This document shows positions 9,799 to 17,151 of a DNA stretch of 35,514 bases, piece by piece. Below the pieces are notes generated by a model. The model was given only the letters and a program-made list of their open reading frames with translations, ran no database searches and was not told where the DNA came from. Position 1 is the stretch's first letter, and each line of letters opens with the position of its first letter. Source of the stretch: a virus; the IMG/VR virus record IMGVR_UViG_3300021365_002693, positions 1 to 35,514 of that record; one strand, written 5' to 3'. A program made the position numbers and the translations under genes.

Positions 9799-10812
9799 CT
9801 AGTTTGTAAAGACGTTTTTGCTTACGATTGATAAGCCGCCAAATGGCTGTAAATAGTTTAAATCAAAAACTTTCTTGCTTGCTCTTGAGATCCAAATTAC
9901 CAAAATGATTTTTGTTATAAACGAAAAAGCAACCGCCGGAAAAGCGGCTGGGCGCCAAGGCTCAAAAATACTTATTCCCATTGCTGCATCATACACCAGT
10001 TGTGATAACGCCATCGCAAATACTGCGGAATATAATTCTTCAATCTGTTCCCCTAATTGTCTTATAGCTTTCAGAGTGCTCTCACCTTTGGCCACACCTT
10101 GTAGGTATTTGTCGTCATTGCCAGCTATTAATTCGATAGGTGGTGCAGGCTGCTTTATTTTTCCGCCGGTGGATAATAATTCGCCGCTCATCCCAATACC
10201 GCTGAACGCGTGAGAGCGACCTGATACAATTTTGACACCTTCACGGCCGATAATTCTTACGCCGTCAGCTTTTATAGCAACAGTGGAGCGGCCATCTTTT
10301 TTGCCTATCATGCCTTCTGCCAAACCAAAGTTTTTATCAACGTCCGTCATTCGACTAATATATATTCGTGCTGCATCGGCAGCAAAGGAATTTTCCACCA
10401 CTGCTACAGGATCACCCACAGTATATCCATATTCAAGACCAGCAGCATCTTTATCATCGATAGTCAAGCTAGCGGCTGGGCCAGCACCATCTCTCGCTGA
10501 TGACATACGACCAACAACAATATCAATAGTTTGTGATTTATTGCTGCCTTTTCCTCCGTAACCAGAACTTGAGTCGATTGGACGGTCTTGATATAATATG
10601 ATTGGCGCTTGCGCCATATCACCTACAATATAATCAGACTTCTGTCTGTTATACCATATTTTTGACCGCGGTACTCCTTGTGAAAGAATACCTTGGCCGG
10701 CTTTTACGGTGTTGACTACAATACCTAGAGCAGTTAATTCATTTACGGTAGGGTTTTGCTTGGCAACATTTTCGCTCTGCAATTCTTTGTCGTATATTGG
10801 TGATTCAGCCAT
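9799..10812 (-). CDS. Baseplate/virion structural protein of marine T4-like type
   Basis: At 337 residues, its core reads AARIYISRMTDVDKNFGLAE, then IKADGVRIIGREGVKIVSGR (about residues 184-203), PPIELIAGNDDKYLQGVAKG and a C-terminal FDLNYLQPFG...NVFTN block. From memory, this arrangement is shared with structural proteins near the hub of marine T4-like phages; the stretch 'IAGND..LQ..VKG' followed by 'NYL.P.G' is the recognisable part. Between these blocks lies an unusually hydrophobic stretch (about 283-309, AAFPAVAFSFITKIILVIW), where I would expect a His/Pro-rich loop. The start is set by GAGG four bases upstream. Expected function: baseplate hub or wedge-associated part; exact role unknown. 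Confidence 0.7.
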   Translation of the reverse strand: MAESPIYDKELQSENVAKQNPTVNELTALGIVVNTVKAGQGILSQGVPRSKIWYNRQKSDYIVGDMAQAPIILYQDRPIDSSSGYGGKGSNKSQTIDIVVGRMSSARDGAGPAASLTIDDKDAAGLEYGYTVGDPVAVVENSFAADAARIYISRMTDVDKNFGLAEGMIGKKDGRSTVAIKADGVRIIGREGVKIVSGRSHAFSGIGMSGELLSTGGKIKQPAPPIELIAGNDDKYLQGVAKGESTLKAIRQLGEQIEELYSAVFAMALSQLVYDAAMGISIFEPWRPAAFPAVAFSFITKIILVIWISRASKKVFDLNYLQPFGGLSIVSKNVFTN

Positions 10813-10891
10813 TTCGCCTCTTAAGGTATCTCAATGTAATTGTTATATAAATAGTTGTCTAAAAAGTTCTGCATACGTGTTTAGTTATACT

Positions 10892-12052
10892 TTAGGTTGT
10901 TGTTGATGGCAACACAGTAGGAAGTTTTGCATTCCTGTTCGCTAACGTCGTATAGTCACCTTTGTAAATGATCCCTGGATTTTGACGTCGGTATGTATTT
11001 GCAAAATCCGGCTTATTTTTAACATACCAATCATAAATGTTGAAGTCATCTCCGTAGTTCATAGAAATCGGAAAAAACACTCTTGCATATACATCTTGTA
11101 TCGTCTTATACTTTCCTTTAGCTTTAAGAAAATACTTCTCCACATACTTCATCTGTGCAATCGGGCCATTGTTTAAAAAATAGTCGGGCGGTCTTTCGCC
11201 GGCTTTCCAAATAACTCCCACCTCTTCGGCGCCGGAGGTGCGGCAAAATTGAATAAGTCCCCAACAATCACTGCCGCGCTCGTTTTGTTTGGTCTCGTCG
11301 AATCCGCTCTCAAAGTTAATCAAGTTAGCTAACCAGCCAGGATCTGGAATACCTACATTGTTTGCCACTTGGACAATTTTCTCCGCAAAGCCAGGGACTG
11401 CAGCGACAGCCGAATAAGCTGCGTTTATATCGGCAACCGTAGAAGGTCCCCCTACAATGCCAGCTGTGGGGGCTACAAAGGAGTTAACCGATGGTAAATT
11501 TTCCCAGTCAAGTTCCGACATTGAATTACAAGAAGTTATTTCTTCTAAACTGCCCGGGCCTGCGGAATCCATAGCCGGCGCATCAGCGAATGCAAATTGC
11601 AAATCGAATTGGTATGGGTTACCTTTCTGGAAATTTACCAACACAGTAGAGCCTTCCATAGGAATGGTGAGCGCAGAAGTTTTTACGATAAATTGTGTAT
11701 GGAGACCTAAGAATTGTGCAGTGCGGCCGCGTGCAGCGACCGGTGCAGTACTTAAATCACAAGGATTTTGATAAAAAACGTGCGGAGAAGGGCGCCCTTT
11801 ATCTGAGTCTATGATACGTCCATTAAATATATAATTCAGTGGAGAGGAGTCCGATCTTTCTGAGTCTCCCGGGGACTGCACTAACATCTTAACTGCCTCG
11901 GTTGAAGTAGGAACAGCATCCGCCAGAACCCGCACTCTAAAGGACATATCGGGCCCAAAAACGTTTTGTTGAATTGCTTTACGTAGTGCTTCGTTTTTAA
12001 CATCAACTAATTCGTATTGAGTTGTTGGTACTGATTTTGATTGAACTGTCAT
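10892..12052 (-). CDS. Baseplate hub tail lysin: OB-like domain plus SLT lytic transglycosylase
   Basis: A 386-residue two-part protein. The N-terminal 160 residues contain beta strands such as LHTQFIVKTSALTIPMEGST and VLVNFQKGNPYQ, like the OB domain of gp5-type hub proteins. Residues about 220-370 look like a soluble lytic transglycosylase domain: NLINFESGFDETKQNERGSD with candidate catalytic Glu248, then WGLIQF (the GLxQ motif) at 264-269. Such enzymes cleave the glycan strand of peptidoglycan during DNA entry; T4 uses a lysozyme domain in gp5 instead. The gene sits between the possible small terminase and the structural protein. No strong ribosome binding site precedes the ATG. Catalytic function is inferred from motifs only. 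Confidence 0.75.
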   Translation of the reverse strand: MTVQSKSVPTTQYELVDVKNEALRKAIQQNVFGPDMSFRVRVLADAVPTSTEAVKMLVQSPGDSERSDSSPLNYIFNGRIIDSDKGRPSPHVFYQNPCDLSTAPVAARGRTAQFLGLHTQFIVKTSALTIPMEGSTVLVNFQKGNPYQFDLQFAFADAPAMDSAGPGSLEEITSCNSMSELDWENLPSVNSFVAPTAGIVGGPSTVADINAAYSAVAAVPGFAEKIVQVANNVGIPDPGWLANLINFESGFDETKQNERGSDCWGLIQFCRTSGAEEVGVIWKAGERPPDYFLNNGPIAQMKYVEKYFLKAKGKYKTIQDVYARVFFPISMNYGDDFNIYDWYVKNKPDFANTYRRQNPGIIYKGDYTTLANRNAKLPTVLPSTTT

Positions 12053-12071
12053 GACTACTGGTAAATATTAA

Positions 12072-12362
12072 TCAATTACTTTTTTGAAGCATATCGAATA
12101 AACTATCCTTTTCGCTCTCTGAGAGTTCATAAGTTTGGTTGTCGCCTTTTTGTTTTAAACCAATTATTTTAACTAATTGCTCATTTGACCTTTGTAAGGT
12201 CTCAATGTGTTTTGCTGCAACAGGGCTCAAGTGCCTGTTTTCTTCAGTATTGTTGGCGATTAAGTTAGCGATTTCGTTGAGAAATTCGCGGGCAGCTTTT
12301 CTATCGTCTCTAATATTTTTTAGAGCTTCGTCGACTAAGGTATCTAAATCATTGTTTTTCAT
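12072..12362 (-). CDS. Small helical protein, possible terminase small subunit (gp16-like)
   Basis: The start is placed at 12362, where ATGA overlaps the gp55 stop and GGGAG lies about 10 bases upstream; an in-frame ATG at 12380 is less likely. The 96-residue protein is predicted to be all helix: DLDTLVDEALKNIRDDRKAA, then NRHLSPVAAKHIETLQRSNE, then QLVKIIGLKQK. The 'RH...A...ETLQRSNEQLVKI' pattern recalls the central helices of T4 gp16-type small terminase subunits, which form a ring that helps start packaging. The match is by general pattern and size only, so the name is tentative. Location between late sigma and baseplate genes fits a late function. Confidence 0.6.
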   Translation of the reverse strand: MKNNDLDTLVDEALKNIRDDRKAAREFLNEIANLIANNTEENRHLSPVAAKHIETLQRSNEQLVKIIGLKQKGDNQTYELSESEKDSLFDMLQKSN

Positions 12363-13084
12363 AAATTGCCATTCTCCCAATCGGTCTTGAACGAATAATA
12401 TCTTTTTCGGAACTTCTTAAGAGAATTTACAATTTGTTTTGTATTAAGCCCAGTAATCTCTCTAAGGTATAGGTAAATAGCTTTTTTATTAAAAATTTCT
12501 ATATCTTCTTTTGATTCAAAAAGTATTTTTATAGCTTCATAAACTTTAAGATCGTTATCTTTCATACAGCTTTGATCCCAACTTTTTAACTCATTATAAA
12601 AATTGTTCCAAAATTCATAGTCTTCTCTTTCGGTAATATATGAATCGTTTGTGGAGAGATATTCCTCTTCATATGATTTAGAAATATTTTCGTAATCAAC
12701 TTCTCTTTTGTTTCTTTTTTGTTGACGTTTAACTTTATGTATAAACCAGTTCTTCGTGATCACTGAAAAATATGAAAATGCTTTGGAACCTTTAGACGGG
12801 TCATATTTATCTAATATTGTCATCAACCATATTTTACATTCATCTCTTAGGTAATCAATATTAGGCAAATTTGTAAATTTGTATGTAAATACAATCTTAT
12901 CTACCATCTCATTAAATGCCGGCTCGATCCATTTAATATATAATTCAGTTCTTTCTCTCATCGAATTAGTGTTGCTATATCTAATAATAGCGTTTTCGTG
13001 GTCTTTGGTGAAATAGTGATTTTTATTTGAACCCCTCTTTCTTCTAGTTTTACGTTTTGCCTTTGGCTTATTGTTCAGCGTCAT
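12359..13084 (-). CDS. 55: Late-transcription sigma factor, gp55-like
   Basis: A 241-residue sigma70 region-2-like protein that directs host RNA polymerase to phage late promoters. A basic N-terminus (KPKAKRKTRRKRGSNKN) is followed by ELYIKWIEPAFNEMVDKIVF, a DECKIWLMTILDKYDPSKGS helix pair, and KAFSYFSVITKNWFIHKVKR. This last segment corresponds to the core-binding and -10 recognition helices and is the hallmark of T4 gp55 and its marine relatives. The C-terminal half is helical and acidic, ending KTDWENGNL. Its start lies 17 bases inside the preceding gene and its stop overlaps the next start, so it is the middle of a coupled operon that begins in the sugar island. Confidence 0.92.
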   Translation of the reverse strand: MTLNNKPKAKRKTRRKRGSNKNHYFTKDHENAIIRYSNTNSMRERTELYIKWIEPAFNEMVDKIVFTYKFTNLPNIDYLRDECKIWLMTILDKYDPSKGSKAFSYFSVITKNWFIHKVKRQQKRNKREVDYENISKSYEEEYLSTNDSYITEREDYEFWNNFYNELKSWDQSCMKDNDLKVYEAIKILFESKEDIEIFNKKAIYLYLREITGLNTKQIVNSLKKFRKRYYSFKTDWENGNL

Positions 13085-13406
13085 TATCTTCTTCTTTTAT
13101 TTCATTTATATTATCAGTATTAACCTCTGTAAGAGTGTAAATGTATTCAAACGTGTCAAGTTGTTCGGCCAGTGAACGTGTGTGTTCCACTAAGAAACCT
13201 AATGTCTCATCACCATAAAACATTTCCATCTGATATATTGATACCAGGTGGTTGTAGAATGTGTCGATCATAGTCTTCATATCACCCATTTCTTCTGATA
13301 CCGATAATAGTTTAACAACTACATTTCTGGCGTATGTGAAGACTCCGATATTCAGTGCCATTGAGATGAATAGGGAGATGGATAATATTATTTCTAGTTT
13401 ACTCAT
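13068..13406 (-). CDS. Small membrane protein conserved near gp55
   Basis: A 112-residue protein with a clear N-terminal membrane anchor at about residues 5-27 (EIILSISLFISMALNIGVFT), then a helical cytoplasmic or periplasmic part containing FYNHLVSIYQMEMFYGDETL. The tail is strongly acidic (NEIKEEDNDAEQ). From memory this looks like a small membrane protein family found beside the late sigma gene of marine T4-like phages; function unknown. Its start overlaps the zinc-ribbon gene by 8 bases and its end overlaps gp55 by 17 bases, so its expression should follow gp55. A role in late gene control or in membrane attachment cannot be told apart. Confidence 0.72.
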   Translation of the reverse strand: MSKLEIILSISLFISMALNIGVFTYARNVVVKLLSVSEEMGDMKTMIDTFYNHLVSIYQMEMFYGDETLGFLVEHTRSLAEQLDTFEYIYTLTEVNTDNINEIKEEDNDAEQ

Positions 13407-13653
13407 AAGTCTCTTTTAGGATCTCTTTTTTTTGTTGTTCTAAGACCTCTTTATTTTTTTCAATATACTCTTTTGTGATTTGACCAATTTTGTTTTTTTT
13501 ATCTTTTGTCATACTTGTTGTAAAGCGGTTCGTGATATTTTTTGTCATGATTGTTTCACACTTATCGCAATAAGGCTCAATGACTTCTTCCATTAAATGA
13601 AAAACAATCTTAGTTTCACTACAATTTTCACAGCCATACTTATACCTTGGCAT
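13399..13653 (-). CDS. FmdB-like zinc-ribbon protein
   Basis: This 84-residue protein opens with MPRYKYGCENCSET and has CENC (Cys8, Cys11) and CDKC (Cys29, Cys32), a four-cysteine zinc ribbon of the FmdB/Zinc_ribbon_8 kind. The rest is a lysine-rich helix (KKNKIGQITKEYIEKNKEVL) that could bind nucleic acid or a protein partner. It starts with a TAATG overlap on the previous stop. FmdB-type proteins are described as putative regulators, but evidence is thin. Being two genes ahead of gp55, a role in late transcription is a fair guess and no more. Confidence 0.75.
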   Translation of the reverse strand: MPRYKYGCENCSETKIVFHLMEEVIEPYCDKCETIMTKNITNRFTTSMTKDKKNKIGQITKEYIEKNKEVLEQQKKEILKETYE

Positions 13654-13871
13654 TATTTTACCATATTTTCTAAATCTTCTTCAGTTATTTCTTCATTATT
13701 AGAAATTCTTACAGTGGGCGGGTTTTGCACTACAAGTCCGTCGGCGCCGTCAGCTAGCTCAAAACCTTTCAGAATCGGAACAATATCCAATTCGTTTAAT
13801 AATGATTCCTGGAGCGCCATCATTACAGCGCCCAAGGCTTGGTTTGATAATTTATATGTTTTTAAACTCAT
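13653..13871 (-). CDS. Small conserved phage protein of unknown function
   Basis: It encodes 72 or 73 residues: LSNQALGAVMMALQESLLNE, then DIVPILKGFELADGADGLVV and QNPPTVRI, ending in an acidic helix. I remember a similar small protein in marine T4-like phages, with the same 'ALQ.SL....DIVP.L' and 'VQNPP' blocks, but have no function for it. Two ATG codons stand in a row; the second (13871) sits six bases from GGAG and is preferred over 13874. The start lies inside the end of the epimerase gene, which ties the sugar island to the gp55 block. Its stop overlaps the zinc-ribbon start (TAATG). Confidence 0.7.
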   Translation of the reverse strand: MSLKTYKLSNQALGAVMMALQESLLNELDIVPILKGFELADGADGLVVQNPPTVRISNNEEITEEDLENMVK

Positions 13872-14862
13872 CATTTTCTCCTTTGATTAAGATGTTATAA
13901 ATTCTTTTTGATGCATTTCCATCACCATATGGACTACATTCATTGATAATATATCCGTTTTCAATATCATCAAATAGTCCGAAAATTTCAGCGGGTGTTT
14001 TACACAAATAACTATGCTTTTGTAAACTCTCGGTTCTTTCTGTAAACTTACGACAGACAATAACTTTTTTGTTTAGAAAGGAAGCTTCTTCTTGTATACC
14101 ACCGCTATCTGAAATAATAAACCTACACTCTGAAATCTTCCTGATCATCTCATCATATTCCAGCGGTGCTATTACATTTAAACTTGTTAATAAATGTTTA
14201 TATTTTTGAACATTTGGGTTAGGGTGCAGTGGAATCGTGAATCTTAAATGCGGATTCATAGTTGCTAATTTATTAATATTGTTGAACCATTGATCTAATA
14301 TCTCATGATTCTCTCTTCTGTGCATTGTTACTAGTATCTCATTGTTATAGGACGATTCATATCCTTTAAGATTATCCAATACTGTGTTCCCAACAACATA
14401 TTTCTGACCAGGATTCTTTTCGTCTATTAAATTCTGTTTGTTATTTGCCGTTGCACATAGATGTATTTCTGTTATTCTTGAGATCATTTGTCTATAAGCT
14501 TCTTCGGGATAAGGATTCTCAAGATCGTAAGTTCTGAGGCCGGCCTCAAGATGAATAACTTTTACTTTGTGATTAAAAGCAGTGAGTGCTACCGCATAGG
14601 TAGATGCTGTATCTCCTTGCACTAGCACATATTCGATCCCTTCAAATATTTTTGAACTAGAGTTCAACACTGCAGATATTATTTCGTTAAGCCTGTTATC
14701 ACACTTCTTGACATCTAGAGTATAGTCATAGTCATAGTTTGCTAACTGAGTATGCTGGCCTGTAAATAATACTTTAAAGGGGGTTCTGTTTTCTTTTAAA
14801 ATATCAATGATTGGTTTTATTTTAATCCATTCTGGCCTTGTGCCGTAAGATATCAGTATCAT
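13852..14862 (-). CDS. wecB: UDP-N-acetylglucosamine 2-epimerase
   Basis: A GT-B-fold epimerase that converts UDP-GlcNAc to UDP-ManNAc. Family motifs are all visible: GTRPEWIKIKP at residues 7-17, FTGQHTQL, VLVQGDTAST, the HLEAGLRT block with PYPEEAYR, MHRREN, and SDSGGIQEEASFLNKKVIVC followed by RKFTERTE near the end. The 336 residues are somewhat shorter than the usual 370-380, with the loss spread over loops rather than one domain. Start ATGA overlaps the stop of the dehydrogenase, which would be the next enzyme of the same pathway (ManNAc to ManNAcA). This pairing suggests production of an N-acetylmannosamine-type nucleotide sugar. It is the last sugar gene before the gp55 block. Confidence 0.93.
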   Translation of the reverse strand: MILISYGTRPEWIKIKPIIDILKENRTPFKVLFTGQHTQLANYDYDYTLDVKKCDNRLNEIISAVLNSSSKIFEGIEYVLVQGDTASTYAVALTAFNHKVKVIHLEAGLRTYDLENPYPEEAYRQMISRITEIHLCATANNKQNLIDEKNPGQKYVVGNTVLDNLKGYESSYNNEILVTMHRRENHEILDQWFNNINKLATMNPHLRFTIPLHPNPNVQKYKHLLTSLNVIAPLEYDEMIRKISECRFIISDSGGIQEEASFLNKKVIVCRKFTERTESLQKHSYLCKTPAEIFGLFDDIENGYIINECSPYGDGNASKRIYNILIKGENDEFKNI

Positions 14863-15707
14863 TCTTCAGCCTTTGATACAGCACCTTCTATTTCAGCCCA
14901 GTCTTTATGTGTTCTGACTGATTGGTTCCTTTGCCAGGCGGATTTAAGCACGTATGGTTCGACGCCCTGCTCATTAAAAAATTCGATGAAGGCATTAAGG
15001 TCTTTAGGAAAACATTTACCCCCAAAGCCTAAATCACCGTCGTGACCAGGTACCTCTATATGCGAATTACCAATACGGCCGTCGGTTATGAATCCATCCA
15101 TAATGCTATCCCAATTGGTATCTAACTTTTGTGACATTAAGTACATTTCATTCATAAATGAAATTTTTGTAGCAAAGAAACAATTGCACATATATTTAAT
15201 CATTTCCGCGGAGGTTGGGTCAGTCTCAATAATTTTTGTATATGGAAATCTGTCTCGGTATAACTCAGTAACCTTTTGGGTATATTCAGGAGGACCACCC
15301 AAGATAATCCTAGAGGTGTTGATAAAGTCTAAGTTTGCTGATCTTTCAGTGAGAAACTCAGGGTTGAAGACTATTTTTAAACTTGGATATTTTTCTTGAA
15401 ACATTTTAGTGGTGCCAGGAATAACAGTAGATTTAATAATAAAAATAGTATCCGGATTCTTGCTGACTCTTACTATATCATCGAATACAGAGTGCATAAT
15501 CGACAAATCAATTTTGCCACCGTCTACAAATTCCATAGGAGTTGGCACCCCTACGAATACATAATCAGAATTATTTAATGTTTCTTCAATTGTATGGAGA
15601 GTTTTTCTCTTATCTTTATCATAAATCCTAACATTTGCGTGCAACCCAAAGCCTGCAGCAATAGCCGAACCTACAAATCCATTACCAATAATTCCAATAT
15701 TTTTCAT
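14859..15707 (-). CDS. Nucleotide-sugar (UDP-Glc/GDP-Man type) 6-dehydrogenase, short form
   Basis: The start is placed at 15707 (MKNIGIIGNGFVGSA), with GGAG eight bases upstream; an ATG at 15731 lies inside the preceding gene. Of 282 residues, the first part is a Rossmann NAD domain with GNGFVG. It is followed by KSTVIPGTT, FNPEFLTERSANLDF (the NPEFLxEG/R motif) and the catalytic-cysteine block GFGGKCFPKDL (Cys232). These are the marks of UDP-glucose/GDP-mannose dehydrogenases. Most family members have about 390-440 residues because of a C-terminal nucleotide-sugar binding domain; here the protein stops right after the central helical domain. It may act as a short form or be inactive. Substrate probably UDP-ManNAc, judging from the neighbouring epimerase. 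Confidence 0.85.
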   Translation of the reverse strand: MKNIGIIGNGFVGSAIAAGFGLHANVRIYDKDKRKTLHTIEETLNNSDYVFVGVPTPMEFVDGGKIDLSIMHSVFDDIVRVSKNPDTIFIIKSTVIPGTTKMFQEKYPSLKIVFNPEFLTERSANLDFINTSRIILGGPPEYTQKVTELYRDRFPYTKIIETDPTSAEMIKYMCNCFFATKISFMNEMYLMSQKLDTNWDSIMDGFITDGRIGNSHIEVPGHDGDLGFGGKCFPKDLNAFIEFFNEQGVEPYVLKSAWQRNQSVRTHKDWAEIEGAVSKAEE

Positions 15708-15711
15708 TTTT

Positions 15712-16506
15712 TTATCTCCACAATTCTTCATTTAAAAATTTACAAACATTTTTGTCCCACAAATCATTTTTATAAAAATGCCACTTATACAAACAATGAT
15801 TATTTAAACAATAATGTTCAGGGTATACCATTGGGTGGCCGCTTTTGGAATCCAATAAGAACTCATTTGAGAACTCTCTGTTTGCATTAGAATCAATCCA
15901 GCCATTCATCATTATTTTACAGTATTCGCTGTCTTTTTTTAAGTAATCTATAACATTATTTCTTAATTCGCACACAGTATCAATGTTTTTGGAATTACTA
16001 TAAAACCAATGATCTGACAAACCAGCATTCATTTGATTCCAATATGCGCTGTATACACAATCAATGTCATTATCAATATCAAAATTTAGGTAGCTAGTTT
16101 TGTTGTTTCCGTAGTTGTGGTATCCTACATCGAATCGAGAAGTAACGACACAATCATAAACAAAACCATTTTCTTTTTCAAATTGTTTCTTCATTTCATT
16201 GCTTGCATTTCTTGTATGTAAAAAGCTCAAAGTTTTGAAGATATCACCTCTGCTGCCGGCAAAACGGGACATATCTAATTGTGATATTTCGTCATCAAAC
16301 TGGATTTGTTCTTCAAATAAATAAGATTTCGGACTGAACAACTCAACAATTTCATCTTCAAGTGATGTGTCCCAGCAATGTATAAATACATCGGGCTCAT
16401 GTACCATTACTTGTTCAAACAAGTGTTTAAAATTTTGCTCATAGGCACCACCGGCGTATATTGTGCTACCTTTTGGGTATCCAAAAAGACATAATGCTGT
16501 TTTCAA
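15712..16506 (-). CDS. Putative glycosyltransferase of capsule/LPS type
   Basis: The N-terminus reads KLKTALCLFGYPKGSTIYAG, followed by EQVMVHEPDVFIHCWDTSLE and later YDCVVTSRFDVGYHNYG. The 'DVFIHCWD' and 'VVTSRFDVG' blocks occur together in a poorly described group of surface-polysaccharide glycosyltransferase-like proteins; I recognise the pattern but not a named family. I prefer a TTG start at 16506, right after the FkbM stop and nine bases from GAGG. An in-frame ATG at 16554 would need a 47-base overlap and adds an unnatural basic peptide. The acceptor and donor are unknown. About 264 residues with no membrane segment, so a cytoplasmic enzyme. Confidence 0.68.
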   Translation of the reverse strand: MKTALCLFGYPKGSTIYAGGAYEQNFKHLFEQVMVHEPDVFIHCWDTSLEDEIVELFSPKSYLFEEQIQFDDEISQLDMSRFAGSRGDIFKTLSFLHTRNASNEMKKQFEKENGFVYDCVVTSRFDVGYHNYGNNKTSYLNFDIDNDIDCVYSAYWNQMNAGLSDHWFYSNSKNIDTVCELRNNVIDYLKKDSEYCKIMMNGWIDSNANREFSNEFLLDSKSGHPMVYPEHYCLNNHCLYKWHFYKNDLWDKNVCKFLNEELWR

Positions 16507-16507
16507 T

Positions 16508-17140
16508 TTACAATGCCTCTTTTCTGACAAAAGTGATAATTTGATGCCCGCCACCTTTTTCGTGGTATATGTCGTGTGTAATTAATATTTTGTTTTTCAA
16601 CTTTGGCAACTCATCTGTGAGACCTTCCCAACTGTGTAGCTCCATACAAATAATTTTTATATTGCTCAGATCTGCGTCCCCTAAAGCTAAATATTCGCAC
16701 CCTTCGCAATCCATTTTAAGTAAGTCAATTTCTTCAATCTGTAAGAATTCAAATATATCATTAAATTTTATTGTGTAAACATTTTGACTCAGACCGTTGT
16801 GGGTGCTCCCTCCAATTATCGAGTTCGAGCCGGCATCACCAGAATCAGCTTTTTTTAAACTAACAATATCCCCTGTTTTGTCTGAAACTGCTAAATTAAA
16901 GACGGCGCAATTTTCCCAGTTTTCTTCATAAATTCTTTTATTAATCAGTGATACGTTTTCATATGACGCTTCAAATGCAAAACATTCAGCAAATTTATCT
17001 TTATGTAAAGCTAAAAAGTCGCCGCGGCAGCTGCCAATATCTACTAATATTGCATTATCTTCTGGATTATCAGAAATTGAGAACTTATAAGTATCTACTT
17101 TGGGGTATGTTGAATTTTCTAGGTAAAATCTATTTTTCAT
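16508..17140 (-). CDS. FkbM-family SAM-dependent methyltransferase
   Basis: This 210-residue protein carries the SAM-binding motif I as ILVDIGSCRGDFLALHKDKF, then an acidic strand end (CFAFEAS), and the FkbM-typical block EIDLLKMDCEGCEYLALG. FkbM enzymes methylate hydroxyl groups, often on sugars. In the sugar island it probably caps or decorates a glycan by O-methylation. It starts 11 bases after the carbamoyltransferase stop. The motif CEGCE (usually xEGxE) is intact. Substrate cannot be read from the sequence. Confidence 0.88.
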   Translation of the reverse strand: MKNRFYLENSTYPKVDTYKFSISDNPEDNAILVDIGSCRGDFLALHKDKFAECFAFEASYENVSLINKRIYEENWENCAVFNLAVSDKTGDIVSLKKADSGDAGSNSIIGGSTHNGLSQNVYTIKFNDIFEFLQIEEIDLLKMDCEGCEYLALGDADLSNIKIICMELHSWEGLTDELPKLKNKILITHDIYHEKGGGHQIITFVRKEAL

Positions 17141-17151
17141 TGTGTTTATTA

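Noticed and set aside
10821-10874. 17-residue frame (MQNFLDNYLYNNYIEIP) between two baseplate genes
   Set aside because: No ribosome site and too short to support; kept only as a note.
13124-13160. TTGACA at the minus strand near 13154
   Set aside because: No -10 box at the right distance and it lies inside a coding region.
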